DNA of 64,000 bases from positions 8,724,001 through 8,788,000 of the forward strand of contig NC_068562.1 in assembly GCF_022201045.2 (NCBI RefSeq), read 5' to 3'. The notes under the pieces were generated by a model that saw nothing but the letters and a program-made list of their open reading frames with translations, did not search any database and was not told the DNA's origin. How positions within the stretch are numbered: position 1 is the stretch's first letter; every line of letters begins with the position of its first letter. Origin of the DNA: Citrus sinensis. Its lineage: Eukaryota; Streptophyta; Magnoliopsida; Sapindales; Rutaceae. Shown one piece after another: positions 31,206-43,300 of this stretch. Position numbers and translations under genes: made by a program.

Positions 31206-31422
31206 CATAATGGTATGTATTATTGTGATATATGTGTATCATTATGTATATATTATACACAGAGAACGAAGAAAACGATCATAATGTCATTGTGATTCTC
31301 TTATCAATTAATAAGAATCACACGAAGAATTGTACCTCTGTAACTGTATATGATCAAATAGTATATGTAAAATATTAGATAGATTGGGAAGCATGACGAA
31401 TTGATGATTTCTTCAACGCAAA

Positions 31423-31765
31423 TTTTTTTTTTGAATACTGATTAATCATCATATTACTGCATTACACAGATAGTTACAACTGCTATTATAGCAGATATAT
31501 TACACTGATATTTACAATCAGAAATACATGATTGGGACTTATATTATTACATTGAATTCTGTGAAATACATGCCCAGACAAATAATCCCTTACAGAAGAT
31601 GGATGTCCATACTCCACTCGTATTGCACGAGGGAGAGGAAATTTTTGAAATATTAAACAAATAAGCACGTTAGCCACCACAAATACTTTTGTGGGGGCTT
31701 GAACCGCTGCCCTCACAAGCATTGTGAGGGCAGCAGCCCACCACTCCGACCAAGGCCGAAGTGGC
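31423..31765 (-). mobile_element. tRNA-derived SINE, about 343 bp, with 13-bp target-site duplication
   Basis: Identical direct repeats TCTTCAACGCAAA flank the element at 31410-31422 and 31766-31778. The left end begins with ten T (31423-31432), a poly(A) tail on the minus strand. At the other end the minus strand reads a possible Pol III box A (GGCCTTGGTCGGAGTGGT) followed by a box B match, GGTTCAAGCCC. The head-to-tail order, tail and variable-length duplication are those of a tRNA-derived SINE inserted by LINE machinery. A GCTGCCCTCAC/GTGAGGGCAGC hairpin lies between the boxes. Confidence 0.85.
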
Positions 31766-31986
31766 TCTTCAACGCAAAATTAACAAAAGAGAGATCGTTT
31801 TCTTCGTTTCATTTTTTCTGGCCCAATTGAAAAAAAGTCAAGTCTCATGACATGTCCGAGCATTTATTTTCATCGTTGGGTTAATTAAGTTTCCCGTGAT
31901 TTTGTTCTCAACGAGTTGGAATAACTTGCTAGATGAGCTGAATTAGGAGATTTTGATTTGATATTTTATGTTATTGGATTAAATAT

Positions 31987-32148
31987 CAGACTTTAGTTAT
32001 CGTACTATATTATGTAAGATATATAATTCTTCTATAGTTGTTTGATGAAAATCCAACTACTGTGGAAATATACCATAACAATTGGATTTTTATCAAACAG
32101 TTGTGAAAAAATTATGTAACTTACATAATAATGTAAGGTAACAAGCTC
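31987..32148. mobile_element. Foldback MITE, 162 bp, with 8-bp target-site duplication
   Basis: The two halves are imperfect inverted copies over about 75 bp each: AGTTGTTTGATGAAAATCCAA at the left mirrors TTGGATTTTTATCAAACAGTT at the right. TTAAATAT is found on both sides (31979-31986 and 32149-32156). The 8-bp duplication and the CAG start suggest a hAT-type element. Non-coding. Confidence 0.72.
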
Positions 32149-33461
32149 TTAAATATTTGTCAATCAATCTATGTGTGAATGGTGCAAGTGGCGTAATTCA
32201 AGATATATTCTAAAATAATTCAACCCAAATAAAAGCAAGTTATGAACCTTAGTTATCAATGAAGGATGATTATGTTACAATTAATTAGCCAAATTAAGAA
32301 GGCCAATTTTTCATGGAAATCCCAAGGATAGTAAAACTAGCTTTTTCCTCATAAAAAATAGCATCTGATTCTAGCAGAAGTAACCATATAAATGTCCTAA
32401 TGATCACTTTTAAATTGATACTTAATTCTATAGATTAAAAGAAAATTTATTCAAAATTAAATTTATTGGCTAAGATAAGCAGTGGTAGGTGGACTAAACT
32501 ACTGCTTCCATCCCATGCAATGAATCTTTTCTTGGACAAAATTCGTTGTGTATTTTTTTGTTCATTCAATAGATTACAGGCATATATTGAGTTTTTTCTT
32601 TGGTTTTTTTAATGAGTTACTAACCATATTTTTATTCACTTACCAAGCTCCTTGGTGGTAGCTTAGGTGCTTAATTAGTCAACTATAATTCAAGTCTTAT
32701 ACGTATTGACAACACACACATTTAAGTCGCATATTTTGGTCACATAGATACATGTGTTAGTGTTATGGATGAAGTTGATTTATATATATATATTAAAATT
32801 ATATAGAAGTTTTAATTTCCATGTTCAAATGTTTTCTTTTTGGTAATTCTGGTTCAAAGATACCGTATTTGTAATTGTTGTGTGTGTGTGTATTTTTTTC
32901 TTAATTTCAAAACTATTGAAATTATTTTTAATAGACTACTCAAAAAAAATTCATTCCTACTTAGGAACCCATAAATTTTTATTCCTTTTTTAAATCTATA
33001 AATAATGCTCCTTGCTTATTGTTGGAGATAGTCAAAGATCCACAAACCTAGCCAAAATCTTTAAAAAAAAAAAAAATCTACATGCGAGATACCAACTACT
33101 AATTAATATCATAACGGAAGCTCTTATCTCTATCATCATATTTTCATGGAAAATGATGTTTAAATTAAACAACCCTTCACCCACTTTATTGACATACGGG
33201 CATCTAATTTCCTCTCAATAAATTTATCTAAAGGGAACATTCTATTACATGTGGAATGGATTACTTATTTTAATCTAAGAATTTAATTAACGATATGCAT
33301 AACTAGCGTCACTTGGCACTTGCAATATATCACCTTCCATGTTAATATATAGAAGTACACAAAGAGAACTGATGCATTATTTATGGATTACTTAAACTAC
33401 TAAATTAGGCATAAAACACCCTTCAACTGATATTGGTTACCCAAACCCCCCCATATCACCT

Positions 33462-33490
<29 letters not shown>
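33462..33490. repeat. Poly(C) run of 29 nt followed by 9 A
   Basis: An uninterrupted C tract, the longest G/C homopolymer in the window, sits in otherwise AT-rich DNA. The length is likely unstable and may be inexact in the assembly. Confidence 0.9.
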
Positions 33491-33492
<2 letters not shown>

Positions 33493-34190
33493 AAAAAAAG
33501 AACGAGATGACTCTTTAGAGTGGGAGTCGTTTAATGGACCACTTGGGAGTTAATTATAAACATGATTGGTAAAGTTGATCTTCCACCTAAATTAAAATTC
33601 AAGAAATATTTATAGAATAAGTATACATATACTGGTGAGTAACCTTTTTATCTAATGTGTATCTATAAATAAACTCTTGTGGTTAATGAATATAATTCTT
33701 ATTACTACCAATAATCTTACGTAACATTCATGTAAGATAACGAACTGTATCATAATTATGGTAATGGTTGACAACATTAGAACTTTCTAAGATAGTAAGT
33801 CAATAGAGATACGTAGACAAGAATTGTTCACTTGATCTATGTACATTGTTTTGGCATGATCTTGTGAAACTCATCAGTATGAATGCTTTAGGCTTATTTT
33901 TCTCTTTTTGAAGATTTGAAGGAATTTGATTCGTCCATTTCTTCCATTCATCAAAAAGTGCTTTTAGTCACGGCATTTGTGGATTTCTTGTTGGACCTAA
34001 CTAGGAGATTTGATGGTGTCAATTCTCACCCAACTCCTTATTGGAATATTTCTTTTATTACGTAACTAAACACCTAAACTTATCTCATCATGACACTAAA
34101 AGCATGCACTTTTTTTTTTTTGTTTTGATAACTACTATTTTAGTTTTACAATTTGAGCTAATCATGTAATAGTGCCTATATTTTTTAAAA

Positions 34191-34392
34191 TAATAATGAT
34201 ACAGTTACAAACTCTTGTATGAATTTATCTTGTATAAATTGACATAGTATTAATTCATTAGTTGAATGAAAATATAAAATAATAAAAATAAATCATGTGA
34301 GTCAAGCGATATTTAATTCAACTAATTTTATTATGTCACATTAATTTATATCAAATAAATTTATACAAAAATTTATAACTATACTATTATTA
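34191..34392. mobile_element. Diverged copy of the Mutator-like MITE at 2492, reversed
   Basis: The whole segment aligns with the reverse complement of 2492-2689, including CAAACTCTTGTA, ATTAATTCATTAGTTGAATGA and AAATCATGTGAGTCAAG. An imperfect flanking repeat of 8-9 bp around TTTTAAAA is present on both sides, consistent with the same family. It has accumulated many substitutions, so it is older than the copy at 2492. Confidence 0.82.
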
Positions 34393-37300
34393 TTTTAAAA
34401 ATTACATAAAATACATGTACCCCTAATTATTTTCTAACTTTTGCCTGATGTTATGATTTCAGATTTATTTGAATTATAAGTTATGTCAGAGAAAAAAAAA
34501 AAACTATTAGAAAAGTAACAACAGAGGCGCATTCATTACGTTCTTGACATTTATGCCTTTGTTGTCAGTCAAAAAAGATGCATTTATAAAAACATGAGGA
34601 AGAGTTTTAAATGTTAAAAAAAAGATTCATTTATTCTTTAACTATAGAGTTCGAACAATATTAAAGTTAAAGATGTATAAAAATGCTCGGCGCCGTTCTT
34701 TCATTTTGTTTAAGAGGCATTTGTTGAGAATCGTGTATAAAATTTTATTCGTGGTCTAAAAATTGATGGGTTAAATCAAATCTTGACACCTGTTTACTCT
34801 ACCCAATTCCCCGATAAGAACCCATGATTAATAAACGGCTGGTATTACTTAGAACGGAGCTTTCGTTAAGAAATTTCCAAAGCTTGATGAAAAGAACATG
34901 ATTGACGGTGGATAGTGATTTTAACTTTTAGCCCTGTAGTGACCATACAAACTTTCTCTTCATTTGAGCCAAGTGAAAAGTTCGTGGCCACATATGTTCT
35001 ATTTGGAATGTTAATTAAGTAATTAATTAATTGGGTCTTAGTTTGTAATGTTTTTTATGTTAGTTAGTTAAACAAGAAGTGACTTTCAGGGATTATAAAA
35101 ATGAATCAAAATTCACTTCTTCACTTCTTGAATATATTAATTTTCATCTCCATTCAATCCCCTAACACACTTGCCACGATGGGGCACATTAAATTGTACC
35201 ATCTACAATTATTCGAAGCTTGGAATTTTATACTTCAATTCCCTTTCAAGAGCTTTGAAATTTTCTTCGGAGTGGGTGAAAGAAAAGGAAAGTGTTACTG
35301 TGTGAGGCTATTGGCTTTTCTTGGTTGAAAGATAATGTGAATACGTATGGTCTAAAATTGGAAGACTGCCTAATCAATGTCGTTTTGCTTGTGTCACTAA
35401 AGTTAATTAACCGATCCTACTGATGTGGCTCCGGCTGCGTCACGAAGTCTTGATTACTAGAAAGTTTGTAGCTCTACTTATAGACAAAGGAAAGATTTCT
35501 AGATACAATTAATTATGGGAGTCATTGATGATGTATCCATGACTAAAGGGTTTGTTTTATTCTTTCATAAGGTCTTTGCTCATCAAAGGATTTTGTTGCA
35601 TCATCAATAAATCCAAACCAATGACATGAATAAAATTAATTATAATGAGACACGTTAGGGAGATTATGTCCTTAATATCTTCCACTTTTACCTCTTAAGT
35701 TTTTATGTATATACATTATTATAATTATCTGGTAGGTTATTGCATATTTGATATTAAAATTATAACATAAAAAAAATACCGTTTTTTGGTTTTTAATCAC
35801 AAAGTGCTTTGAATTTTTTTTTTTTTCAAAAGATCATCTACAATTCTGAAGTAGCTGCAAATTAAAAAATAATTATTAAAAAAACTAATTAATTAATAAA
35901 CACAAGATTCCCAAATATGCAACGAAGAGTATTGAACTGCGTGGATTTTTGTAATTGCATTTAATTATTGGACGAGAAAGAAAAATTAAAAATTGCGACG
36001 CAATCAAACAGAAACTGATGGAAGGCCAAAAATCGAGATGCAGACAAAGCTGAAAGCAGCACAAGTGTCCTGTAAAAAATGAGGTTGTTGGGATCTGTTT
36101 TGACTTATTGAATCGATATGAACCACAAGCAGTGACATTTGGATAAGGATTAAGGGAATATCCGATTCAGTTTATTAATCTATAAATTTTAATTTACATT
36201 ACCTTTTATATGATCGTCAGAAAGAGCATGCCTAATTGCCTATGCTAATTTTACTCAATTTTTTTCGCAAAAACCAAACTTATTAAACAAAACAGAAACG
36301 TGTATTCCTTTTTAAGTTCACTCTTAGTCATACCTAGATATTATCGAGGAATGATTATTTCAAAGAAAATTTTTATATTATTTAACTTGCCCGTAGAAAA
36401 TAAAAAGGAATATTTTCAAATGTAAAATAATGTAACAGGCTAATGGTGTTAATTACATTTTTCAAATTTTCTTTTAAGTTTGATTAGGAGAAGACTACAA
36501 GCCATGTGGTCAGATATACGCGTATAAAGCGAAGCGACGACTGTCGGCTGGTGATTGGCCTGCGAGTGCGGCGCCGGCATGGACCACCGTCTATGAAAAA
36601 TTGAAAAGGCTGTAAAATGTGGGCCCAAATGCCTACGAAGTTGCCACTTGCCGCTTCTTGTCCTGTTTTAATAAGCTTTTCAACGATAGCAACAAAAATA
36701 GAGTAGAAATTCAGGAAACAAGCTGACGCAAATAAGCCCAATTTCAACTTTGGAGCCTAAGTACCTAAGCCCATCAAACGGCCCGATGAAGCCCACTCAG
36801 TTCCCCAACTCAGCCAATAAAATTATTGATATCTTCTCTGTTTGGCACAGATCCCTGGGGTTGAGCCCAATATCATGTATTGGTTCTTTAATTGCTCTAT
36901 TAAATAAATAATTGGAATTTTCTTTTCGTGCATGGTGGGGATCAAGAATGATCATTGCGCGGCTCAAGCTTAACTTCATAAAGCTAAGACAATGTGGCCC
37001 TAATTGGACACCATGGGTCTCAAGCAGCCTTCACGTACTTAATTTATTTTATTTTTCACTAAGCTGTCCTTAAACAACTTTTTAAAGTATAATCACATGA
37101 AAGTAGGCATGTAGAAATCCTGCCATGTTGCAAAACCATATGAAGCATGAACTTGCAATATTTATATCTCAAGTTATATATGCTTATAAGTTAATGTTAA
37201 ATGTCATTTATAAGTGTAACATTTCATACGTGCATGTTATGATTTTTTTTTAATTGTGATTTAAAGCTTATTAGGTGTGCGTACAGCTATTGTTTTGGGT

Positions 37301-37546
37301 AAAAAAGTGACCGTTGTGGTGGCCATGCTCAAATAGAAGATGAACAAAAGTAAAAGTGTACAAAAAGCAAACCGAAGAAAATTTAAAGAAAAAAAAAAAT
37401 GTTGTGATGATTCTCTAACTGTAGGGGCATTGTTGATGCCGTGCCATCATCATTATTATCCTCTGTGCTCTTTTTCTTTAAGACTATCGAAAAGGAAACG
37501 ACAACAATCAGTTTGATCAGATTTACAAGAATCGAGCTTTCTGTCA

Positions 37547-39339
37547 ATGGCAGTGTCACCTGAATCCCTGCCCGAAAAGCCCCTCGATTTTCGTGCCCCG
37601 CCGCCATCGCCAATCGCCAGTGGCCGCCGCTCCTGTGTCACTAATGATGACGTGCTCACGGAATTTCTTGAGCATTCATTGCGTGTGCCGGATTTGATTT
37701 TACCGGATAAGGTCTTCCCCAGACAAAAGTTTATTGAAAACCCTCCAAGCATTGACTTTCAATCATTGAGGTCCATGCAAAGCGATGCTGTTTCCAAGTT
37801 GTTGGATTCTATTGCCACTATTGGGTGTTTTCAGCTAGTGAATTATGGAGTTCCAGTGGAGTTCATAAATTCCACTATGGCTACGGCCGGCGGAGTTTTC
37901 GGGGTGTCATCGGAGAAAAGGGCGGCGGTAACGAGGTCACCGGAGAAGCCTTATGGGTTTGAGGAAGTTCACGGTGAGGAGGAGGAGAATGAATTTAGCG
38001 AAGAATTCGTTTGGTGTAGAGACGAAAGTTTGAAGCAGGAAATGGAGGGAGTTTGGCCACTTGGATATTCAAAATTCAGGTAAATAACTGCCTACTACTC
38101 TTCAGCATGTGGATTTGTTTATTAAAGTCTTAGGGGTCTGGTGCTAATTTTCTTGTAATGTGCAGTGAGAAAATTGAGACCCTTATGTTGGATATGGAAA
38201 AGGTGGCCGAGAAAATCTTACAAGTTGTGAGGGAAAATTCAGAGAGAAAATCAGTGAATAGAAATTGCATGGAGCAGGAGCAGGAAAATGTTGGTTCTGT
38301 TTGTTATCTGTACAGGCATTGCCGCGATGTTCCGGCGGATTCGAGCTCCCTGAGGTATGATGTGATCAGAATGCTGATAAGGGGAGTTGATTTTTCACAT
38401 GCTTTGTGTTTGCATATTTGTGATGGGGCTTCGGAGTTTCATGTTTACTCCAAGAAAGGTTGGGTCTCATTTACTCCAGATAAAGATGCCATTGTCATAA
38501 CAGCTGGGGATCAAATTCAGGTACCAAATACTAAAATAAATATAAAACTTTCATAATATTGATTGTTGCTTCCATTTTGTTACATTATAATTTTTGTTAT
38601 GGTAAGATCACTGAGACTCGGATATGTTTTAATTTTTTAGTATTAGTAATAGATTATTTCGCATAACTTGCTGAAAAAAAAAACTAAATATCTGTCAACT
38701 TTTTCTTGAGAGTAAGAGTTTTCATTTTAAAGTAATTGTGGGTTTAAAAGTCACAACACCATAATACTAAACGACTGCAATTATACAGCGCGTCGAGACT
38801 TAGTAGAAAATTTGAACTGTCTAGTTGATTATAGTCTTTGTGTTGGCTCTTGGTGATTAAAAAGCAGAAGCAGCCTTCCAGCTCTTTATAAGACAAAATG
38901 ATTATGCATAAACATCACACTACAATATAACATTGATCTTTTGTTCTTTACAACTGGAAGAAGCATATTTCCTTTATAAGTTTGACAGCTGTGATGAGAT
39001 TATCTAATCATATTAAAGCACATTTTCTTGTCAACTCAATGGACAAAATGATGATTTTATTTAATTATATAACTTTTTTGGGCACAGGCATTTGGTGGTG
39101 GGCAGTTGAAGCATGTAATCGGAAGGCCAATATTTAAAACTGATCAGAAAGAAGATTGCATTTCAATGGCAGTTCTGTATTCACCTCCAAGCATCCCTAG
39201 CAGCAGCAGCAGCAGCAGCAGCATCATCACCTACATTCCTGAGAAGGGAAAAACTATTTCCCTTGGCCAACAATTTATGATTGCAATATTTTTAACTCTT
39301 TTGTATCACTTTTTGGTTTATGCTTACAAAAAATTCTGA
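37547..39339 (+). CDS. 2-oxoglutarate/Fe(II) dioxygenase-like protein, ligand-less and tail-anchored
   Basis: Three exons (37547-38079, 38166-38520, 39088-39339) give 379 residues. Residues near 65-125 form the DIOX_N domain (IDFQSL, then IGCFQLVNYGVP). The C-terminal half follows the plant 2OG oxygenase fold, but the catalytic residues look lost. Where HTD is expected there is GVD (before FSHALCLHICDG). The distal ligand His of the usual VEHR is Gly (HVIGRPIF). The 2-oxoglutarate-binding RxS is CIS (before MAVLYSPP). After the fold comes an eight-Ser tract coded by (AGC)8 at 39199-39222, then a hydrophobic helix (FMIAIFLTLLYHFLVYAY) and a basic KKF end, like a tail anchor. Family members are normally soluble enzymes of hormone and specialised metabolism. 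I infer a non-catalytic, membrane-bound protein. No stop or frameshift is seen, and the third exon extends in frame. Substrate and role are unknown. Confidence 0.82.
39199..39222 (+). repeat. (AGC)8 microsatellite inside coding sequence
   Basis: Eight AGC codons encode a Ser tract between the dioxygenase fold and the predicted membrane anchor. The tract length may vary between alleles without shifting the frame. Confidence 0.9.
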
Positions 39340-40366
39340 TTCTGTCAAGATTTTTATTTTTTATTTTTTCCTTTCAATTGATGAAAATCACACACATTCA
39401 CGTCCATCAATCATGATCCACATTGTGTATTGCCCCTTTTTTTTTAAAAAAAAAAGAAAAGTAAAGCTTTCATTATCATTTAGAATAAATTTGTAAACAT
39501 ACTTTTCTCATTATAAAATTATTGTTATTAAATAATTTATTTTTTCATTGTTTTAAAATTATTTTCATTTTATCAATAGAATTGATTATATCAAATATTA
39601 GGATTAAAATATAGTTAGGGTCCATAATTAATAAAGACATTTTAGGGGGGATAATATAAGAATCTTAAAGGAGTGTGAAAAGCATTACTCTAATTTTTTT
39701 AAAAGAATATATACAGTATATGAATAGGCATATAAAATTAAAGCCAACACCAAATACACAATTAAAGCCCAAATAAAAAAAATGAAAAGACTCAAATTCT
39801 CCACCAATCCACCTTAAAAAGATAAGAAAATAAGTTCTTAATCAACTCTACCAAAGAGATGGTACTACATTACTATTAAAATGATTGAATGCTATCACAA
39901 TTGTAAATTTTACATCATTGATAACACATTTTTAATTATATATTTTTTTTTAAAAAAAAGGGTAACGTTTGACTAATCATAAAAAAGAAAATGCAGCATT
40001 TATTTTACAAAAAGCAAAAATAATGGTTTTGTGAAATAAAATAAACTATAAAAAAAAATCAATGCCCTTCCTTCGACTTTCCTTTCTTAGGCATGCTCTA
40101 TCTGAAGAAAAAATTAAAAAAGGAAAAATATTAATTTCATTTCTCTTTTTGCAATATTAGCACTAAAGAGAATACCATTTTCAACCCTCAAATGACGTGG
40201 CAGATGTTGATTGGCTTCCGTATTCTACTAACCACTAAGGCCGCAAAGAGAACAAACAAACACAACACACACACTAAACCTCAGTTCTGACACAAAACCC
40301 CTGAAAAGAGAAACTCACTAAGGGCCTAAGATTCTCACTTAAATCCTTTTTTGCAGAGTTTAAGTC
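39340..40366 (+). promoter_or_regulatory. 2OGD-like 3' flank and SHH1 promoter/5' UTR
   Basis: The left part is AT-rich 3' flank. Near 40194 a TGACGTGGC motif (an ACGT-core bZIP-type site) is followed by TTGATTGG (a reverse CCAAT box, ATTGG). The SHH1 leader would lie between about 40250 and 40366. No clear TATA was assigned, as is usual for a housekeeping chromatin gene. Confidence 0.4.
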
Positions 40367-43300
40367 ATGGATGACGAAGACTCATGGCCTGATTTTACAT
40401 TAGCTGAGGTAATAAATAAAAATAAAAATCACTTTGTTAGCATTTCTTTTTCAATGGGTTCTTGATTTTATCATCTGGGTCTGTTAAAATTTCCATCTAT
40501 TTAGCTGAAACTATCCGCTCAACTAAGCTTTCTATTCTGTTTCTTGTTTAAAATGTTTCTAGGGTCTGAATTGTTTTGATTATGAGGTCTATGAAACTGG
40601 AATCAGAAAGTTCAAGTTTTTATTTTCTTAATTCTGAAAATGCTCATGTTAATGTATTTTGATGATAATATGCTCTTAAATGAGAATGTTGGTTAACATA
40701 ATTAAAACTTTGGTTGCATTTTTGGATTTTTTATATGGAAAATGATCTTTTTAACTTACTGAAGGCTGCTTAACATGATGATTATGATTGTTTAACTTGT
40801 TTTTAGCTGTTATATGCATTATATATTAACTATTGCAATTATTAAGTCTACGTATTTATCATCTAACATGAATACACATGTATATTGTTGTGGTTTTTTG
40901 ACAGATTAAGGAAATGGAGAGCATGTACAAGGAGATAGGAGAAGCATCATTGACTCAGGAGTATTGCAAAGCGCTTGCGACCAGTTTTAGGTTGAGTACC
41001 TTGCTGGCAAATCTTTACTGTTACCTTTTTTTTTCTTTTGATAGAAGAGCTCCCTTTTTCTGGTCAAGTATTATAATGTGCTTTATCAAACAAAAGTGGG
41101 TCTTGATTGAACATTAACTTTTGTAATTCTTTGCCTTTCTATATATTTGGCAGTTTCTCAGCAAGTCGTGCTGCAAGACCTGCCATTACTTGGCTTCAGG
41201 TTTTTATCTTCACTGACCTGAAAATTTGATCTTCCCTATATTAGGCCCCTTCATAACTCTTGTCTTGTTTTGATTCTGTTTTAGGTGCAAAGTTGGTTCC
41301 GGGATAAACAAAAAAAGTCACAAGCAAAATCCAAGTCTTCATCTAAGGATCTCAAGTTATTTATTGATCTCTGTGGTGAAAGTATTTCGAGCAATGAACC
41401 TGAGATGTCAGATAAGCCAATAGGTACCATAAATGGAGTTGTGCTCAGGTCTAGGGATTTGGAATTATTTTCTGTTGAATGGTCCTTCAACATGATTTTA
41501 ACATTTAGGTCCGTCGTCTCGTAGTCTGCTTGGTAATTATTGGAGAATGCTTTTTGGGTTAATTCATCACATACAACTATTCTACGTACATAATCTAAAT
41601 TGTAACTCTTGTGAATTTGCACTTGGGAAGTGGAGTTTTTAAATAACTTGATGTCACTGAACTTTTAATTAACTTTGAGCATAGTGCGATTCTTCTTCCA
41701 GTATTTTCTTTTCCTGGCTACTGGTCTTCCAGTTAGCTCTTCATTTCCTTTTCTTGCTTTCATCTACGTCATCGATAGTTATGCTTTGGATCCATAGGAC
41801 AGCTTTTACCTCTCAGTGATATCTTAGATGGGTTTATGAGGACTGTGAGCAGTCTGACATAGTTTCACTTAATTTGAAGTTGGTTTTAAATTCCTATCCT
41901 GTACTCATGTCAAGCTCCTCAACGGAACTTTAATTTTGATATTCAACCACCTCAACTTCTTGTTCATCGGTGATAAAATTATTTTTCCCTAATCCCAAAA
42001 CTGGAAATGGAGTTATAACTTAATTTTCAATGTAAATTTTTTTGCAGGCAGTAGGATCTCAGAACTTAAGGAACTGGCATTTGAAGCTAGATCATCAAAA
42101 GATGATGCATGGTAAGAATTAGATAAGGAGTACTAAAGTTTGTGTTAAAACACTGTATCTTCAATGTGCATGTATAGAAACCACCCCATGTATTTAGCAT
42201 ATGGTTTGAAATGCATTTTTGTTGCTTCCTGTAGATTCAGAATTTGTACGTTTGGTACATAATTTAGCATTTTAGATTAAGAAGTTAATTAATGATAAGC
42301 ATTTTATTTTATTTATTTGTTCACTACAATGATTTCATTCTTGTTCATATAGCTCCATCCTTCATATACAGTTGGGCTTCAAATTTTCATCATTAAATAA
42401 ATTTGAAATGATTATATTTTCTTCAGGATCTCAGAGCCTCACAAAAATATAGGCTGCATTTTTGTTTGTAGGAGTGAGGTGGGACTTGGGAGGCAGTGAT
42501 TAGCTATATTAAAGATACGATAAACTTTTAATTGAAACGCATGTATATTAGAAATGAATTATAGATATTTTAGAATTATAATGAAGAGTAATAACTCATA
42601 ATGTTAGCTTGTCGATTCAAGCAATTGTCCCTCTCAAAACAAATCATAAATCTTTTGGAAACTGCAATATGTTGTTTTGGTTATGACCTCAAAAATCGTG
42701 ATTGTTACAATGTGCAACCTTGGTTTTGATCAATATTCTTCTGAATAGAAGTAGCATCTACTATACCTAACATTTCTTTGGCTTCCAGGTACGATGTTGC
42801 TTCATTCCTCACCTACAGAGTTACATGTGCAGGTGAACTGGTAAGAGTCTTCTATAATGAATTTGTGTATCCCCTCATAGCTGTAGCAGCATTTGAAATA
42901 GTAATTACTTTGAATCTGAAATCTATAAATCAGCAATGCAATGGTTTTCTTGCTCGTGTGATTATTTGCATTTTCTCTACATTATTTGTGTGACCTCATT
43001 TGATCCTGCAGCAAGATGCAGGAGAGCACTTTATGATAGTTTTTAATTCTAGGTTTTGGGAGACCTCCTTCCTTATCTATTTTGCTGGCTACGGCTTGCT
43101 GAATAAAGCAAACATTGTCCAATTAGGCCTAAAGCTTGATAGTTTACCATCTAGGGGTGCCAGCTCAATTAGGCCTAAGGCTTGATATTTTACCATATGG
43201 GACTGCCTGCTCAATATGGAAAACTAGGCTTGTTTGTTTATACAACCTGAAGTAGATAAATTGTCTTTTCAGCAAAAATGATTTAACCTTTAAGAAACAA

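Larger units (their letters stand above)
30601..37546. other. Intergenic region between divergent ABCG and 2OGD-like genes
   Basis: No gene could be supported. It contains a 241-bp tandem duplication, a SINE, two inverted-repeat elements (31987-32148 and 34191-34392), a poly(C) run, and from about 36.62 to 36.87 kb a cluster of GCCCA motifs (GGGCCCA, several AAGCCCA) on the left flank of the 2OGD-like gene. Much of the rest is AT-rich sequence in which I see nothing. Confidence 0.65.

Noticed and set aside
35101-35328. Plus-strand open frame of 75 codons with a hydrophobic start
   Set aside because: No family similarity, no clear promoter, and chance frames of this length are common here.
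43000-43185. Plus-strand open frame in SHH1 that could be an extra exon
   Set aside because: The exon ending GEL joins directly and in frame to EVRVRF at about 43566, matching the SAWADEE fold. Including this stretch would break the domain, and the region contains a tandem duplication.
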